Below are positions 23,435-30,930 of a DNA stretch of 41,169 nt, in pieces (the stretch's first letter is position 1; each line of letters begins with the position of its first letter). The position numbers and the translations under genes were made by a program. The notes beneath the pieces are model-generated. The model searched no databases. It saw only the letters and a program-made list of their open reading frames with translations, and was not told the DNA's origin. The DNA comes from Caenimonas sedimenti (GTDB taxonomy: Bacteria; Pseudomonadota; Gammaproteobacteria; Burkholderiales; Burkholderiaceae_C): positions 1-41,169 of the forward strand of contig NZ_VOBQ01000031.1 in the NCBI RefSeq assembly GCF_007833165.1. Direction: 5' to 3'.

Positions 23435-24421
23435 ATGCTGAACATCTTCACCCTCGCCAACGGCCGCCTCTTCCAGGAGGAAATCGAGTCGCTGGAGGAG
23501 CTGTCGCGGTTCCAGCCGATCTGGGTGGACCTGGAGTCGCCGACGCCGGAAGAGAAGCGCTGGGTCAAGCAGTACTACGGCCTCTCCATTCCCGAAGACG
23601 CGATGGACGAGGACATCGAGGAGTCGGCGCGTTTCTACGAGGAAGACAACGGCGACCTGCACATCCGCAGCGACTTCCTGATCGCCGGCGACGACGAGCC
23701 GCGCACCGTGCGCGTGGCCTTCATCCTGAACCTGGTGAACCAGACGCTGAAGAGCCACGGCGTGCTGTTCTCCATCCACGACGAGGACGTCCCCGTGTTC
23801 CGCCTGCTCCGCTTGCGCGCGCGCCGGGCGCCCGGGCTGATCGAGGATGCGAAGGAGGTCCTGCTGAAGCTGTTCGACGCCGACGCGGAGTATTCCGCCG
23901 ACACGCTGGAAGGCATCTACGACGAGCTGGAGAAGGTCAGCAAGCAGGTGCTGTCCGGCGAGGTGACGGACACGCTGGCGGGCGAGGTGCTGGCCGACAT
24001 CGCACGGCAGGAAGACCTGAACGGCCGCATCCGCCGCAACGTGATGGACACGCGGCGGGCGGTGAGTTTCATGATGCGCAGCCGCATGCTGAACGCCGAC
24101 CAATTCGAGGAGGCGCGGGGCATCCTGCGCGACATCGAATCGCTCGACAACCACACGGCCTTCCTGTTCGACAAGATCAACTTCCTGATGGACGCCACCG
24201 TCGGCTTCATCAACATCAACCAGAACAAGATCATCAAGATCTTCTCGGTGGCCAGCGTCGCGCTGCTGCCGCCCACGCTGATCGCCAGCATCTACGGCAT
24301 GAATTTCAAGTTCATGCCGGAGCTCGACTGGGCGTCCGGCTATCCGTTCGCGCTGGGGCTGATGGTGGCCTCGGCGCTGGTTCCGATGTGGTACTTCCGC
24401 AAGCGCGGCTGGCTGCGCTAG
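23435..24421 (+). CDS. corA: CorA-family magnesium/divalent cation transporter
   Basis: A 328-residue protein with the large soluble N-terminal domain and two C-terminal membrane helices of CorA. The signature Y-G-M-N at 287-290 ends the pore helix (S-V-A-L-L-P-P-T-L-I-A-S-I) and is followed by the second helix and a short basic C-terminus K-R-G-W-L-R. Pentameric CorA lets Mg2+ (also Co2+, Ni2+) enter the cell and closes when internal Mg2+ binds. Length and motif are normal. Confidence 0.95.
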   Translation: MLNIFTLANGRLFQEEIESLEELSRFQPIWVDLESPTPEEKRWVKQYYGLSIPEDAMDEDIEESARFYEEDNGDLHIRSDFLIAGDDEPRTVRVAFILNLVNQTLKSHGVLFSIHDEDVPVFRLLRLRARRAPGLIEDAKEVLLKLFDADAEYSADTLEGIYDELEKVSKQVLSGEVTDTLAGEVLADIARQEDLNGRIRRNVMDTRRAVSFMMRSRMLNADQFEEARGILRDIESLDNHTAFLFDKINFLMDATVGFININQNKIIKIFSVASVALLPPTLIASIYGMNFKFMPELDWASGYPFALGLMVASALVPMWYFRKRGWLR

Positions 24422-24434
24422 CCGCCGCGTCGAC

Positions 24435-24843
24435 GTGCCGCAGCTCTCGCACGCAGGCGACCTGTTCGTGCGGGCCTTCTCGGGCTGATCTTCGGCCTGC
24501 TGGGCGCGCTGCTGGTGACGGGCATCGCAGGGAGCGCGACGCTCACGGGGAGCCTGGAGTTTGCCGTCGATCGCTACTACGGATCCGCCTGGATCGGCGC
24601 TGGGATGCTCGAGGCACGCCTGCCGGCTCGTTCGGGCGAGATCTGGCTGGATGCCGTCGCGCCGGTGCATCTCGCAGCCGGCACGACCCGGCTGTTGGAG
24701 TTTCACTTGCGGGGGACCTGCCGGCCGAACTCCCGGCCGGCGAGTCGGTCTGGACGCTGCGCCTGGACCGCCGGCGCAATCGCCTGGTGGTCCACGACGT
24801 CCTGCTGCCGCAGGCGATCTTCGTTCCCGAAGACCCGCGCTAG
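24435..24843 (+). pseudogene. Small membrane-anchored protein gene with two frameshifts
   Basis: Three short coding segments in three frames join into one sensible protein of about 136 residues. A GTG start gives P-Q-L-S-H-A-G-D-L-F-V-R-A-F-S-G. One frame over, L-I-F-G-L-L-G-A-L-L-V-T-G-I-A-G forms a membrane anchor followed by a beta-rich part up to E-F-H-L-R-G. A second shift gives D-L-P-A-E-L-P-A-G-E-S-V-W-T-L-R-L-D and ends P-E-D-P-R at 24843. Both shifts are repaired by adding one G to an existing G run (near 24482-24484 and 24712-24716). No family is recognised. Sequencing error and real decay are both possible. Confidence 0.45.
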
Positions 24844-24879
24844 AATCAGCCCAAAGTATGCATTTTCAGGAATGGCTTG

Positions 24880-25085
24880 ATGGCGGGGACCGTTGAAATC
24901 TTCGGCCGGACGCGGCTGGTGGCGGGCAGCGTTGCGCTGACGACGGCGCGTGCCAAGCGGCAGCACCACTGCCCTTCAACCCCTTCGCGATTCTCGGCTT
25001 CCTGGCGCTGTATGCCGCCGGGTTCGTGGGCCTGGTCATCGCACTGGTCGTCTCCATGAGAAAGCCAAAGACGTGGTGTCGCTGA
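24880..25085 (+). pseudogene. Short membrane protein gene, probably frameshifted
   Basis: Starting at the ATG at 24880 the frame reads M-A-G-T-V-E-I-F-G-R-T-R-L-V-A-G-S-V-A-L, sensible until A-K-R-Q-H-H. It then becomes shadow-like, while the neighbouring frame reads L-P-F-N-P-F-A-I-L-G-F-L-A-L-Y-A-A-G-F, a clear membrane helix, ending at the TGA at 25083-25085. One added base near 24970 would join them into a protein of about 68 residues. It overlaps the start of the next membrane protein gene. Low confidence, because the pieces are short. Confidence 0.3.
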
Positions 25086-25648
25086 CTCTCCTGTTGATCG
25101 TTGCCATTCCCGTTTTCCTCATCCTGCTCAGCAAGGGCGGCACACGGCAGCAGAGAATCCGCTGGGCCTCGGCCAGCGTTGCCGGCGTCATTGCGTTCGT
25201 CTTGCTGATTGGCCTGGCGGTGAACCTGCTGGTCCGCAGCGAGAAGCCCTCGGCGTCGTTCAACCTGTCGGAGTGGGTGCTCGTGGCCGGCATCGTCGGT
25301 ACGATCGCGATTCCCCCGGCGGTCTACTGGCGGTTCACGCTCCGCTTTCCTGCCCCCAAGCGCGCTCGGACACGCACCGCCAGCACGCCGCGGCCCTCCG
25401 GCAGCGCGACCGCGCCAGGCGGCGAGCTGCCATCCATCGCTGGCGCGGTCGGGTCGGTTGTCGTGCGATTGCTGGTCGGGGGAATCGTCTTCGTTGTCGT
25501 CTTCGCGCTTGCGCTGCTCTCAGCCCTGCTTTCCGGTGGCGCCGAGACGTTCTTGACGCTCGTCTGGATCGTGATCTTCGCGGCGCCGGTTTGGGCTCTG
25601 GTCCCGCTGGTGCGCGCCCTGTACCTCCACCACCAGGCGCGGCGTTGA
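25073..25648 (+). CDS. Hypothetical integral membrane protein
   Basis: A protein of about 191 residues with five hydrophobic segments: L-T-L-L-L-I-V-A-I-P-V-F-L-I-L near the start, then A-G-V-I-A-F-V-L-L-I-G-L-A-V, W-V-L-V-A-G-I-V-G-T-I-A-I, V-V-R-L-L-V-G-G-I-V-F-V-V-V-F-A, and V-W-I-V-I-F-A-A-P-V-W-A-L-V. A Thr/Arg/Pro-rich loop lies after the third segment. I do not recognise a family. The start is uncertain: GTG at 25073 or 25076, because the frame upstream reads as noise and no ATG precedes the first helix. It ends 4 bp before the next gene, an exported ankyrin-like protein, so the two are probably translated together. Confidence 0.55.
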   Translation: MVSLTLLLIVAIPVFLILLSKGGTRQQRIRWASASVAGVIAFVLLIGLAVNLLVRSEKPSASFNLSEWVLVAGIVGTIAIPPAVYWRFTLRFPAPKRARTRTASTPRPSGSATAPGGELPSIAGAVGSVVVRLLVGGIVFVVVFALALLSALLSGGAETFLTLVWIVIFAAPVWALVPLVRALYLHHQARR

Positions 25649-25652
25649 CACT

Positions 25653-26525
25653 ATGGCCCCCGTGATGAAGCTCGCCCTGGCCATCGCTGTGGCCGCCTCG
25701 ATGACCTCTGCCGCGCACGCGATCGGAGGGGGTTGCGGCGACTGGCTCGAAAGGCCGATGGGCAAGGCAGCCACGTCGGGCACGCCGGCGGACGTTCAGC
25801 GCGAGATCACCACATGGCTGGACGCGAAAGCCAAGGAGGTGAGCTTGCTTCAGTCGCTCAAACACTTTGCCTCCGGCCTCGCGAAGCAGCGCTGGCGGGA
25901 GAGGTGGCTGCAGGGCCTGATGTTCAGCGGCTTGAGCAGCGAGGATGAAGTGTGCGCGCCCGGTCCGCTGCTGCCGGCCGCCATCCGCGCCGGCAACCTG
26001 GAAGTGGTGCGCTTCCTGACCGGCTCGCCCTTGGGGGTGAAGCCCGATATTCCGCCGTATGTCCTCTTCAACGCCTGCGACTTCATCTACTCGCCCGCGT
26101 CAGGGGAACTGGCCCGCCGCCGCGCCGCCGTCGCGTTGCTGCTGGATTCGCGCAAGGTGAACCTCAACGCGACGTACCGCGATCGGCCGATCCTGCACAT
26201 GTGCAAGGCGCCGGAACTCGTGAGCCTGTATGTCGAGCGCGGCGCCGACACCCGGTACGAAGAGGGCGAGGGCGTGTACCGCAAGAACTTGCTGGAAATT
26301 GCCGTTGGCGAGGCGATGCGCTTCAGCGAAGACACCACGACCGATACGGTCCAGGGCGTGGAGCGCGCCAGAATTTTCGCCAGCGTTCTTGCACCCACCA
26401 TCACCGGCCGCACGCAAGAGCACGTTCGCGAGGCCTGCAACCGCTCCCCGCCGTGGAACCCCAAGACCTGCCGCGCGTTGTCGACCTTCATCCAGGCGCC
26501 CGCAGGCACCTTCGGCCCGCATTAG
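25653..26525 (+). CDS. Exported protein with ankyrin-like repeats
   Basis: A 290-residue protein with a signal peptide (M-K-L-A-L-A-I-A-V-A-A-S then a cleavage site after S-A-A-H-A). The ATG at 25653 or the one four codons later (25665) may be the start; neither has a clear ribosome binding site. In the mature part L-L-P-A-A-I-R-A-G-N-L-E-V-V-R-F-L-T-G is a good ankyrin repeat, and A-V-A-L-L-L-D-S-R-K-V-N-L-N-A and L-V-S-L-Y-V-E-R-G-A-D-T-R look like degenerate further repeats. Several Cys residues (G-G-G-C-G-D, D-E-V-C-A-P, N-A-C-D, H-M-C-K, E-A-C-N, K-T-C-R) suit a periplasmic, disulfide-bonded protein. The function is unknown. It follows the membrane protein gene by 4 bp and converges on the TonB-dependent receptor. 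Confidence 0.65.
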   Translation: MAPVMKLALAIAVAASMTSAAHAIGGGCGDWLERPMGKAATSGTPADVQREITTWLDAKAKEVSLLQSLKHFASGLAKQRWRERWLQGLMFSGLSSEDEVCAPGPLLPAAIRAGNLEVVRFLTGSPLGVKPDIPPYVLFNACDFIYSPASGELARRRAAVALLLDSRKVNLNATYRDRPILHMCKAPELVSLYVERGADTRYEEGEGVYRKNLLEIAVGEAMRFSEDTTTDTVQGVERARIFASVLAPTITGRTQEHVREACNRSPPWNPKTCRALSTFIQAPAGTFGPH

Positions 26526-26550
26526 GGAAAGGGCTGGAACGGATGGTTGG

Positions 26551-28662
26551 TTAGAAGCTCACCTTCACGCCCACGCGCACCGTGCGCGGCATCGAGGGGT
26601 GCAGGTGCACCGACGCCGGTGTCACGCCGTCCGCGAACGCGGGCTCGCCGGGCAGCCGCGATGCATAGGCGTACTGCACGTCGCTGGCCCGCCGGTCGAA
26701 CAGGTTGAAGACATCCAGCGACAGTTCCACCGCGCGGCTGAAGCGGTAGGAAACGCGCGTGTTGACCAGCGTGCTGGCCTCGCCGCGGATCGAGTTGTCC
26801 TCGATCAGGGGATGCGCGCCGAAGTGGCGCACGCGCGCCCCCACCGTCCAGGGACCGGACACGTAAGTGATTCCCAGCGTCGCCACCCGTTCCATCGCGC
26901 CGGGAATGCGGTCGCCCGCCGGATCGCTGTCGCCGAAACGCGCGCGCGTCAGCGACAGGTCCGCGTCGACTTCCCAGGCCGGCGCGGGTCGCCAGTTCGC
27001 CGTCAGTTCGATCCCCCGGCGCCGGGACGGCCGGGACGCTTCCGTCGTGCCGGCGTCGCCCACGAACAGCAGCTCGGAATCCAGGTCGAGCGCCCACAGC
27101 GCCGCCGTCGTGGTGAGCGTCGTGCCCCACTTCTGGCGCGCGCCGATCTCGTAGCCCGTGGCGGGCGCGAGCGGCGTGGCGCGCTCGACCGGCGTCACGC
27201 CGTCGCGCGGATCCACGCGGATGACGGTGCCGCGCGCGTCGTTGCTGTGGAAGCCGCGGCCCCAGTTCGCATAAAGGTCCAGCCGGTCCGACGGGCTGTA
27301 GATCAGCGAAGCCTTTGGGCTGGCGCGCGACGCCCGGGTCGAGCCGCTGTTCGCGGCGACGGAGCTCGTGACGTCGATGTCCCGCTGGTCCCAGCGCAGG
27401 CCCGCGATCGCCTGCCACTGCGGCGTGAGCTGCAACTCGGCCTGGCCCCAGAGGCCCAGGGCCGTGAGCTGGACTTCGTCGCTGCGGACGGTGGAGGTGC
27501 GCGCGCGCTGGAAGGTGTCGTAGAGGCCGACCTCACCGACGTTGTCGCGCCTCAGGTCGGCACCGAAGCTCAGCTGGCCATCCAGCCCGCCCAGCTTCAG
27601 CGGCCGGCTCTGGCGCGCGCCCAGCCCGAAGACGTTGCGGCGGTCCACCTGCTCGAACTGGTCCAGTGCAACGTTGCCGTTGCATGCGGCCGGCAGCGGG
27701 TCGGCGTCGCAGCCCCGGGTGTAGTAACTGAAGTTGGAGAACAGGTCGAAGCTGTAGCGCAGCGCGTAGGCGGAAACGGCTGTCTGCACACCGCCCTCCG
27801 AGCGTGTCCATTCCCCATTGATTCCCGTGCGCCGGGTCCGGCCGCCGGCGGTGGGGTCGAGCGTGTCGAAGCGGCCGATGGTCCCGTTGTCGATCGCGCG
27901 CTTGGGTACCTGGTCGGTGGAGATCCACGAAGCCTCGTAGTGGGTGGCGCCCAGCACCAGGCCGTTGTCGGGCGTGCCCAGCGAGTACTTGGCGGTGAGG
28001 TTGGTCTTGCGCAGGTCCTGCGACACGGTCCAGGGGCCGTCGTCGCCGCCGCGTTCGGCGGCGAACAGCAGATCGCCCCCGCCGGCCACGACGGAGCCGG
28101 CCGCCAGGATGCGCCGGTAGCCGAAGCGGCCGATCTCCAGCAGGCCGAACGGCTGCTCGAGCTTGCGCAGCGTGCGGATGCGGACGCTGCCCGCGGTGGC
28201 GAAATCGCCTTCCTGCGCGTAGTAGGGGCCTTTGCGGTACTGCACCGAATCGACCAGTTCGGGGATCAGGAAGTACAGGTCGGTGTAGCCCTGGCCATGG
28301 CCGTGCGTCGGGAAGTTGATGGGAACGCCATCGACGAAAGTCGCCAGGTCCGTACCGTGGTCCAGGTTGAAGCCGCGCATGAAGTACTGGTTGGCCTTGC
28401 CTTCGCCCGCATGCTGCGTGGCAACCAGTCCTGGGACCGCCTCCATGATGTCGCCCGCGCGCAGGACGGGACGGGTGCGCAATTGCTTCGAGGTGACGAC
28501 GCCTTCGCTGGCGCTGGTGGCGCTGCCTTGCAGGTCCTCCCGCGTGCTCTGGATGGTGACCGGCTTCAACTCCCCTGATGTCTGGGCCGATGCGGGTTGC
28601 AGCGGGACGACAAGGCCAAGGGACAGGGTGACGCTGAACGCACCAAAGCGACGGACAATCAA
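26551..28662 (-). CDS. TonB-dependent outer-membrane receptor
   Basis: About 703 residues, a normal receptor length. The TTG at 28662 is chosen as start because GAGGGAG stands just upstream and it gives a signal peptide ending Q-P-A-S-A-Q. The plug domain follows: G-D-I-M-E-A-V-P-G-L-V-A-T-Q-H, Y-F-M-R-G-F-N-L-D-H-G-T-D and V-D-G-V-P-I-N. Then come a 22-strand-type barrel with L-D-L-Y-A-N-W-G-R-G-F-H-S-N-D and the terminal F-N-L-F-D-R-R and V-K-V-S-F strand. Such receptors import siderophores, cobalamin, metals or sugars using TonB-ExbB-ExbD energy. The substrate is not evident. It is divergent, by 31 bp, from a small exported protein gene. Confidence 0.9.
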   Translation of the reverse strand: MIVRRFGAFSVTLSLGLVVPLQPASAQTSGELKPVTIQSTREDLQGSATSASEGVVTSKQLRTRPVLRAGDIMEAVPGLVATQHAGEGKANQYFMRGFNLDHGTDLATFVDGVPINFPTHGHGQGYTDLYFLIPELVDSVQYRKGPYYAQEGDFATAGSVRIRTLRKLEQPFGLLEIGRFGYRRILAAGSVVAGGGDLLFAAERGGDDGPWTVSQDLRKTNLTAKYSLGTPDNGLVLGATHYEASWISTDQVPKRAIDNGTIGRFDTLDPTAGGRTRRTGINGEWTRSEGGVQTAVSAYALRYSFDLFSNFSYYTRGCDADPLPAACNGNVALDQFEQVDRRNVFGLGARQSRPLKLGGLDGQLSFGADLRRDNVGEVGLYDTFQRARTSTVRSDEVQLTALGLWGQAELQLTPQWQAIAGLRWDQRDIDVTSSVAANSGSTRASRASPKASLIYSPSDRLDLYANWGRGFHSNDARGTVIRVDPRDGVTPVERATPLAPATGYEIGARQKWGTTLTTTAALWALDLDSELLFVGDAGTTEASRPSRRRGIELTANWRPAPAWEVDADLSLTRARFGDSDPAGDRIPGAMERVATLGITYVSGPWTVGARVRHFGAHPLIEDNSIRGEASTLVNTRVSYRFSRAVELSLDVFNLFDRRASDVQYAYASRLPGEPAFADGVTPASVHLHPSMPRTVRVGVKVSF

Positions 28663-28693
28663 GGGAGCTCCCTCAGGCGAAGAAAGAAAATCG

Positions 28694-29377
28694 ATGTTTG
28701 CCACGATCTTACGTGCCGGCTCAGCAGTCGGATTCAGCTTCGTCATCGGTTGCAGTCCTGTTTTTGCCGCCGGCGGCCACCACGCGGTGGACGACGCCGC
28801 CATCCTGGAGCCGGGCCAATGCGAGCTGGAGGGCTGGTTCACGCGCGCGCGCGGCGGTGAGCGCGTGTTCCATGCCGGCGCCGGCTGCCGGGTCGGCCCG
28901 CTGGAGCTCGGCGTCGCCGGCGAACACGCGCGCCCGCGCGGCGCCGGTTCCGAGTCGGCATGGGGGCTGCAGGCCAAGTGGGCGCAGGAAGTCGCCAAAG
29001 GCTTCAGTGTCGGCCTCGCGCTCTCACCCGTCTGGGCCGCGCATGCGCGGCCGCGCTACCAGGGCGCCACGTTGGCCGGCCTGGCCACCTGGGTGGCGCA
29101 CGAGAACGTGGCGCTGCACCTGAACGCGGGGCGCGACTTCGTGCACCGGGGCGATGACGAGAACCGCTACGGTGTGTCCGCGGAGTGGACCGGCATCTCC
29201 GGCTGGTCGCTGGTGGCGGAGCGCTACAAGGAGTCGCAGACGCACTTCGCTCGCGTGGGGGCGCGCTGGCTGGCGGGCGAAAACTGGAGCGTCGACCTGA
29301 GCCGCGCGCACCGTCTCACCGGCCCCGGCGTGTCGAACTGGACGCTGGGCGCCACCTGGCTGCTGGAGCGCAAGTAG
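28694..29377 (+). CDS. Exported protein, probable small outer-membrane beta-barrel
   Basis: A 227-residue protein with a signal peptide (M-F-A-T-I-L-R-A-G-S-A-V-G-F, cleavage after P-V-F-A-A). The mature protein opens G-G-H-H-A-V-D-D-A-A-I-L-E-P-G-Q-C-E and continues as alternating amphipathic strands with aromatic girdles (W-G-L-Q-A-K-W, V-A-L-H-L-N-A-G-R-D-F, W-S-L-V-A-E-R-Y, W-S-V-D-L-S-R-A-H-R-L), ending in W-T-L-G-A-T-W-L-L. This reads like a small beta-barrel. The frame upstream of 28694 is antisense to the receptor and was left out. The shared 31-bp gap with the TonB-dependent receptor suggests a joint function. The two adjacent histidines at the mature N-terminus could bind a metal. 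Confidence 0.7.
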   Translation: MFATILRAGSAVGFSFVIGCSPVFAAGGHHAVDDAAILEPGQCELEGWFTRARGGERVFHAGAGCRVGPLELGVAGEHARPRGAGSESAWGLQAKWAQEVAKGFSVGLALSPVWAAHARPRYQGATLAGLATWVAHENVALHLNAGRDFVHRGDDENRYGVSAEWTGISGWSLVAERYKESQTHFARVGARWLAGENWSVDLSRAHRLTGPGVSNWTLGATWLLERK

Positions 29378-29392
29378 CGCGCCGCCTGCGCC

Positions 29393-30091
29393 TCAGCCGC
29401 GCAGAAAAGCCTCGACGATGGCGGCCGAATGGCGGCTCGCCACTTCTTCGATGAAGCGCAGGAAGTCCCCATGGGCTTCGTCGTCGGCCCGGTCGGAGAC
29501 AGTGCGCACGGCCGCGAACGCCACGCCGTAGTCGTGGCACACCTGGGCAAAGGCCGCGCCCTCCATCTCCACCGCCAGCGCATCGGGCAAGGCGGCCTGC
29601 AAAACGCGGCTCTCGGCCGCGCTCGCCACGAAACGGTCGCCACTGGCGACCAGGCCGCGATGCAGCGTGGCCCCTGGCAGTGCCCGGCGGGCCGCCTCGG
29701 CCAGCTTGTCGCTGAGCGTCGCGGAGGTCGGGAAGCGGCTCATGCCGTAGAGCGGCACCTCGTAACGCGGAAAGATCGGCGAGGCATCGAGATCATGCTG
29801 GACGAAGCTGTCGGCCACCACCACGTCGCCGACCTTCACCCCAGGCGCCAGGCCGCCAGCGACGCCGGTGAACAGCACGCGCTCGACCTGAAAGCGCTCG
29901 ATGAGCACCGTCGCGGTCGTCGCAGCAGCCACCTTGCCGATGCGCGACAGGACCGCCACGACCTCCTGGCCATGCAGGTGGCCGGCATAGAAGTCGCGGC
30001 CGGCAACGGTCTGCATCGTCTCGTCGGGCATGAGGGCCAGCACGGCGGACAGCTCCTCGTGCATGGCGGAGACGATGGCGATGGGGGACAT
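29393..30091 (-). CDS. mtnN: 5'-methylthioadenosine/S-adenosylhomocysteine nucleosidase
   Basis: A 232-residue nucleosidase that splits methylthioadenosine and S-adenosylhomocysteine into the thio-ribose and adenine, recycling by-products of polyamine and methylation pathways. Marks are I-A-I-V-S-A-M-H-E-E-L at the N-terminus, S-R-I-G-K-V-A-A-A-T-T, F-T-G-V-A-G-G-L, A-V-E-M-E-G-A-A-F-A-Q-V (the catalytic Glu region) and V-R-T-V-S-D-R-A-D (catalytic Asp). The start at 30091 matches the family N-terminus; the frame continuing upstream is antisense to the SDR gene. It is divergent from the SDR gene by 28 bp. Confidence 0.9.
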   Translation of the reverse strand: MSPIAIVSAMHEELSAVLALMPDETMQTVAGRDFYAGHLHGQEVVAVLSRIGKVAAATTATVLIERFQVERVLFTGVAGGLAPGVKVGDVVVADSFVQHDLDASPIFPRYEVPLYGMSRFPTSATLSDKLAEAARRALPGATLHRGLVASGDRFVASAAESRVLQAALPDALAVEMEGAAFAQVCHDYGVAFAAVRTVSDRADDEAHGDFLRFIEEVASRHSAAIVEAFLRG

Positions 30092-30119
30092 GGGCGGATT
30101 GTGCCGCGACAATGAACGC

Positions 30120-30920
30120 ATGAACGCAAGCACCCACGCTCCTGTCGCAGTCGTCACCGGCGCCGCGCGCGGCATCGGACTGGCCATTGCCCGCTGGTTT
30201 CTCGCGCACGGCCATCGCGTGGCCCTGATCGACGTCGATGCGCCCCGCCTCGACGCGGCGGCCGGTCTGCTCGCAACCGACCACAGTGAACGCGTGCTCG
30301 CGTTGCATTGCGACGTATCGCTGCCGGCCCAGGTGCAAGACGCGGCGGAAAAAGTCCGCGAGCGCTTCGGCCGGACCGATGCGCTGGTCAACAACGCGGG
30401 TGTTGCGATCTTCGAGCCCATCAGCGGCACGAGCTTCGAAGACTGGCGACGGGTGATGGCCACCAACCTGGACGGGCCGTTCCTCTGCGCCCAGGCTTTC
30501 CTGCCGCTGCTGCGCGCCAGCGGCGCCGGCAGCATCGTGAACATCGCGTCCATCTCCGGCCTGCGGGCCAGCACCCTGCGCGTGGCCTACGGGACGAGCA
30601 AGGCGGCGTTGATCCACCTGACGAAGCAGCAGGCGGTCGAGCTGGCGAGCTTCGGTATCCGCAGCAATGCCATCGCGCCCGGCCCCGTGGAGACCGCGAT
30701 GGCGAAGCAGGTGCACACGGCGGAGATCCGCGCCGACTATCACGCGTCCGTGCCGCTGGCGCGTTACGGGCTGGAGGAGGAGATCGCGGCTGCCGTGGGC
30801 TTCCTGGCGGGCAGCGCCGCCAGCTACATCACCGGGCAGGTGCTGGCCGTGGATGGCGGCTTCGATGCGGCGGGCGTCGGCTTGCCGACGTTCCGCGCGC
30901 AGTTCGCGGGGCCGGCGTAG
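30120..30920 (+). CDS. Short-chain dehydrogenase/reductase
   Basis: A 266-residue classical SDR. The cofactor motif T-G-A-A-R-G-I-G is at 13-20, N-N-A-G at 91-94, and the catalytic Ser144, Tyr157 and Lys161 are in N-I-A-S-I-S-G and Y-G-T-S-K. An Asp at the end of the second strand (L-I-D-V-D) favours NAD(H) over NADP(H). The C-terminus shows Y-I-T-G-Q-V-L-A-V-D-G-G-F, typical of FabG-like members. The substrate is not predictable. The gene converges on fadD with 10 bp between stops, and a short GGCCGGC/GCCGGCC hairpin (30910-30926) spans its stop codon. Confidence 0.88.
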   Translation: MNASTHAPVAVVTGAARGIGLAIARWFLAHGHRVALIDVDAPRLDAAAGLLATDHSERVLALHCDVSLPAQVQDAAEKVRERFGRTDALVNNAGVAIFEPISGTSFEDWRRVMATNLDGPFLCAQAFLPLLRASGAGSIVNIASISGLRASTLRVAYGTSKAALIHLTKQQAVELASFGIRSNAIAPGPVETAMAKQVHTAEIRADYHASVPLARYGLEEEIAAAVGFLAGSAASYITGQVLAVDGGFDAAGVGLPTFRAQFAGPA

Positions 30921-30926
30921 CCGGCC
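30910..30926. terminator. Small GC hairpin between convergent SDR and fadD stops
   Basis: GGCCGGC-GTA-GCCGGCC is a perfect seven-pair stem with a three-base loop, which lies on the SDR stop codon and 5 bp from the fadD stop. No T run follows on either strand, so termination by it alone is doubtful. Confidence 0.3.
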
Positions 30927-30930
30927 GTTG

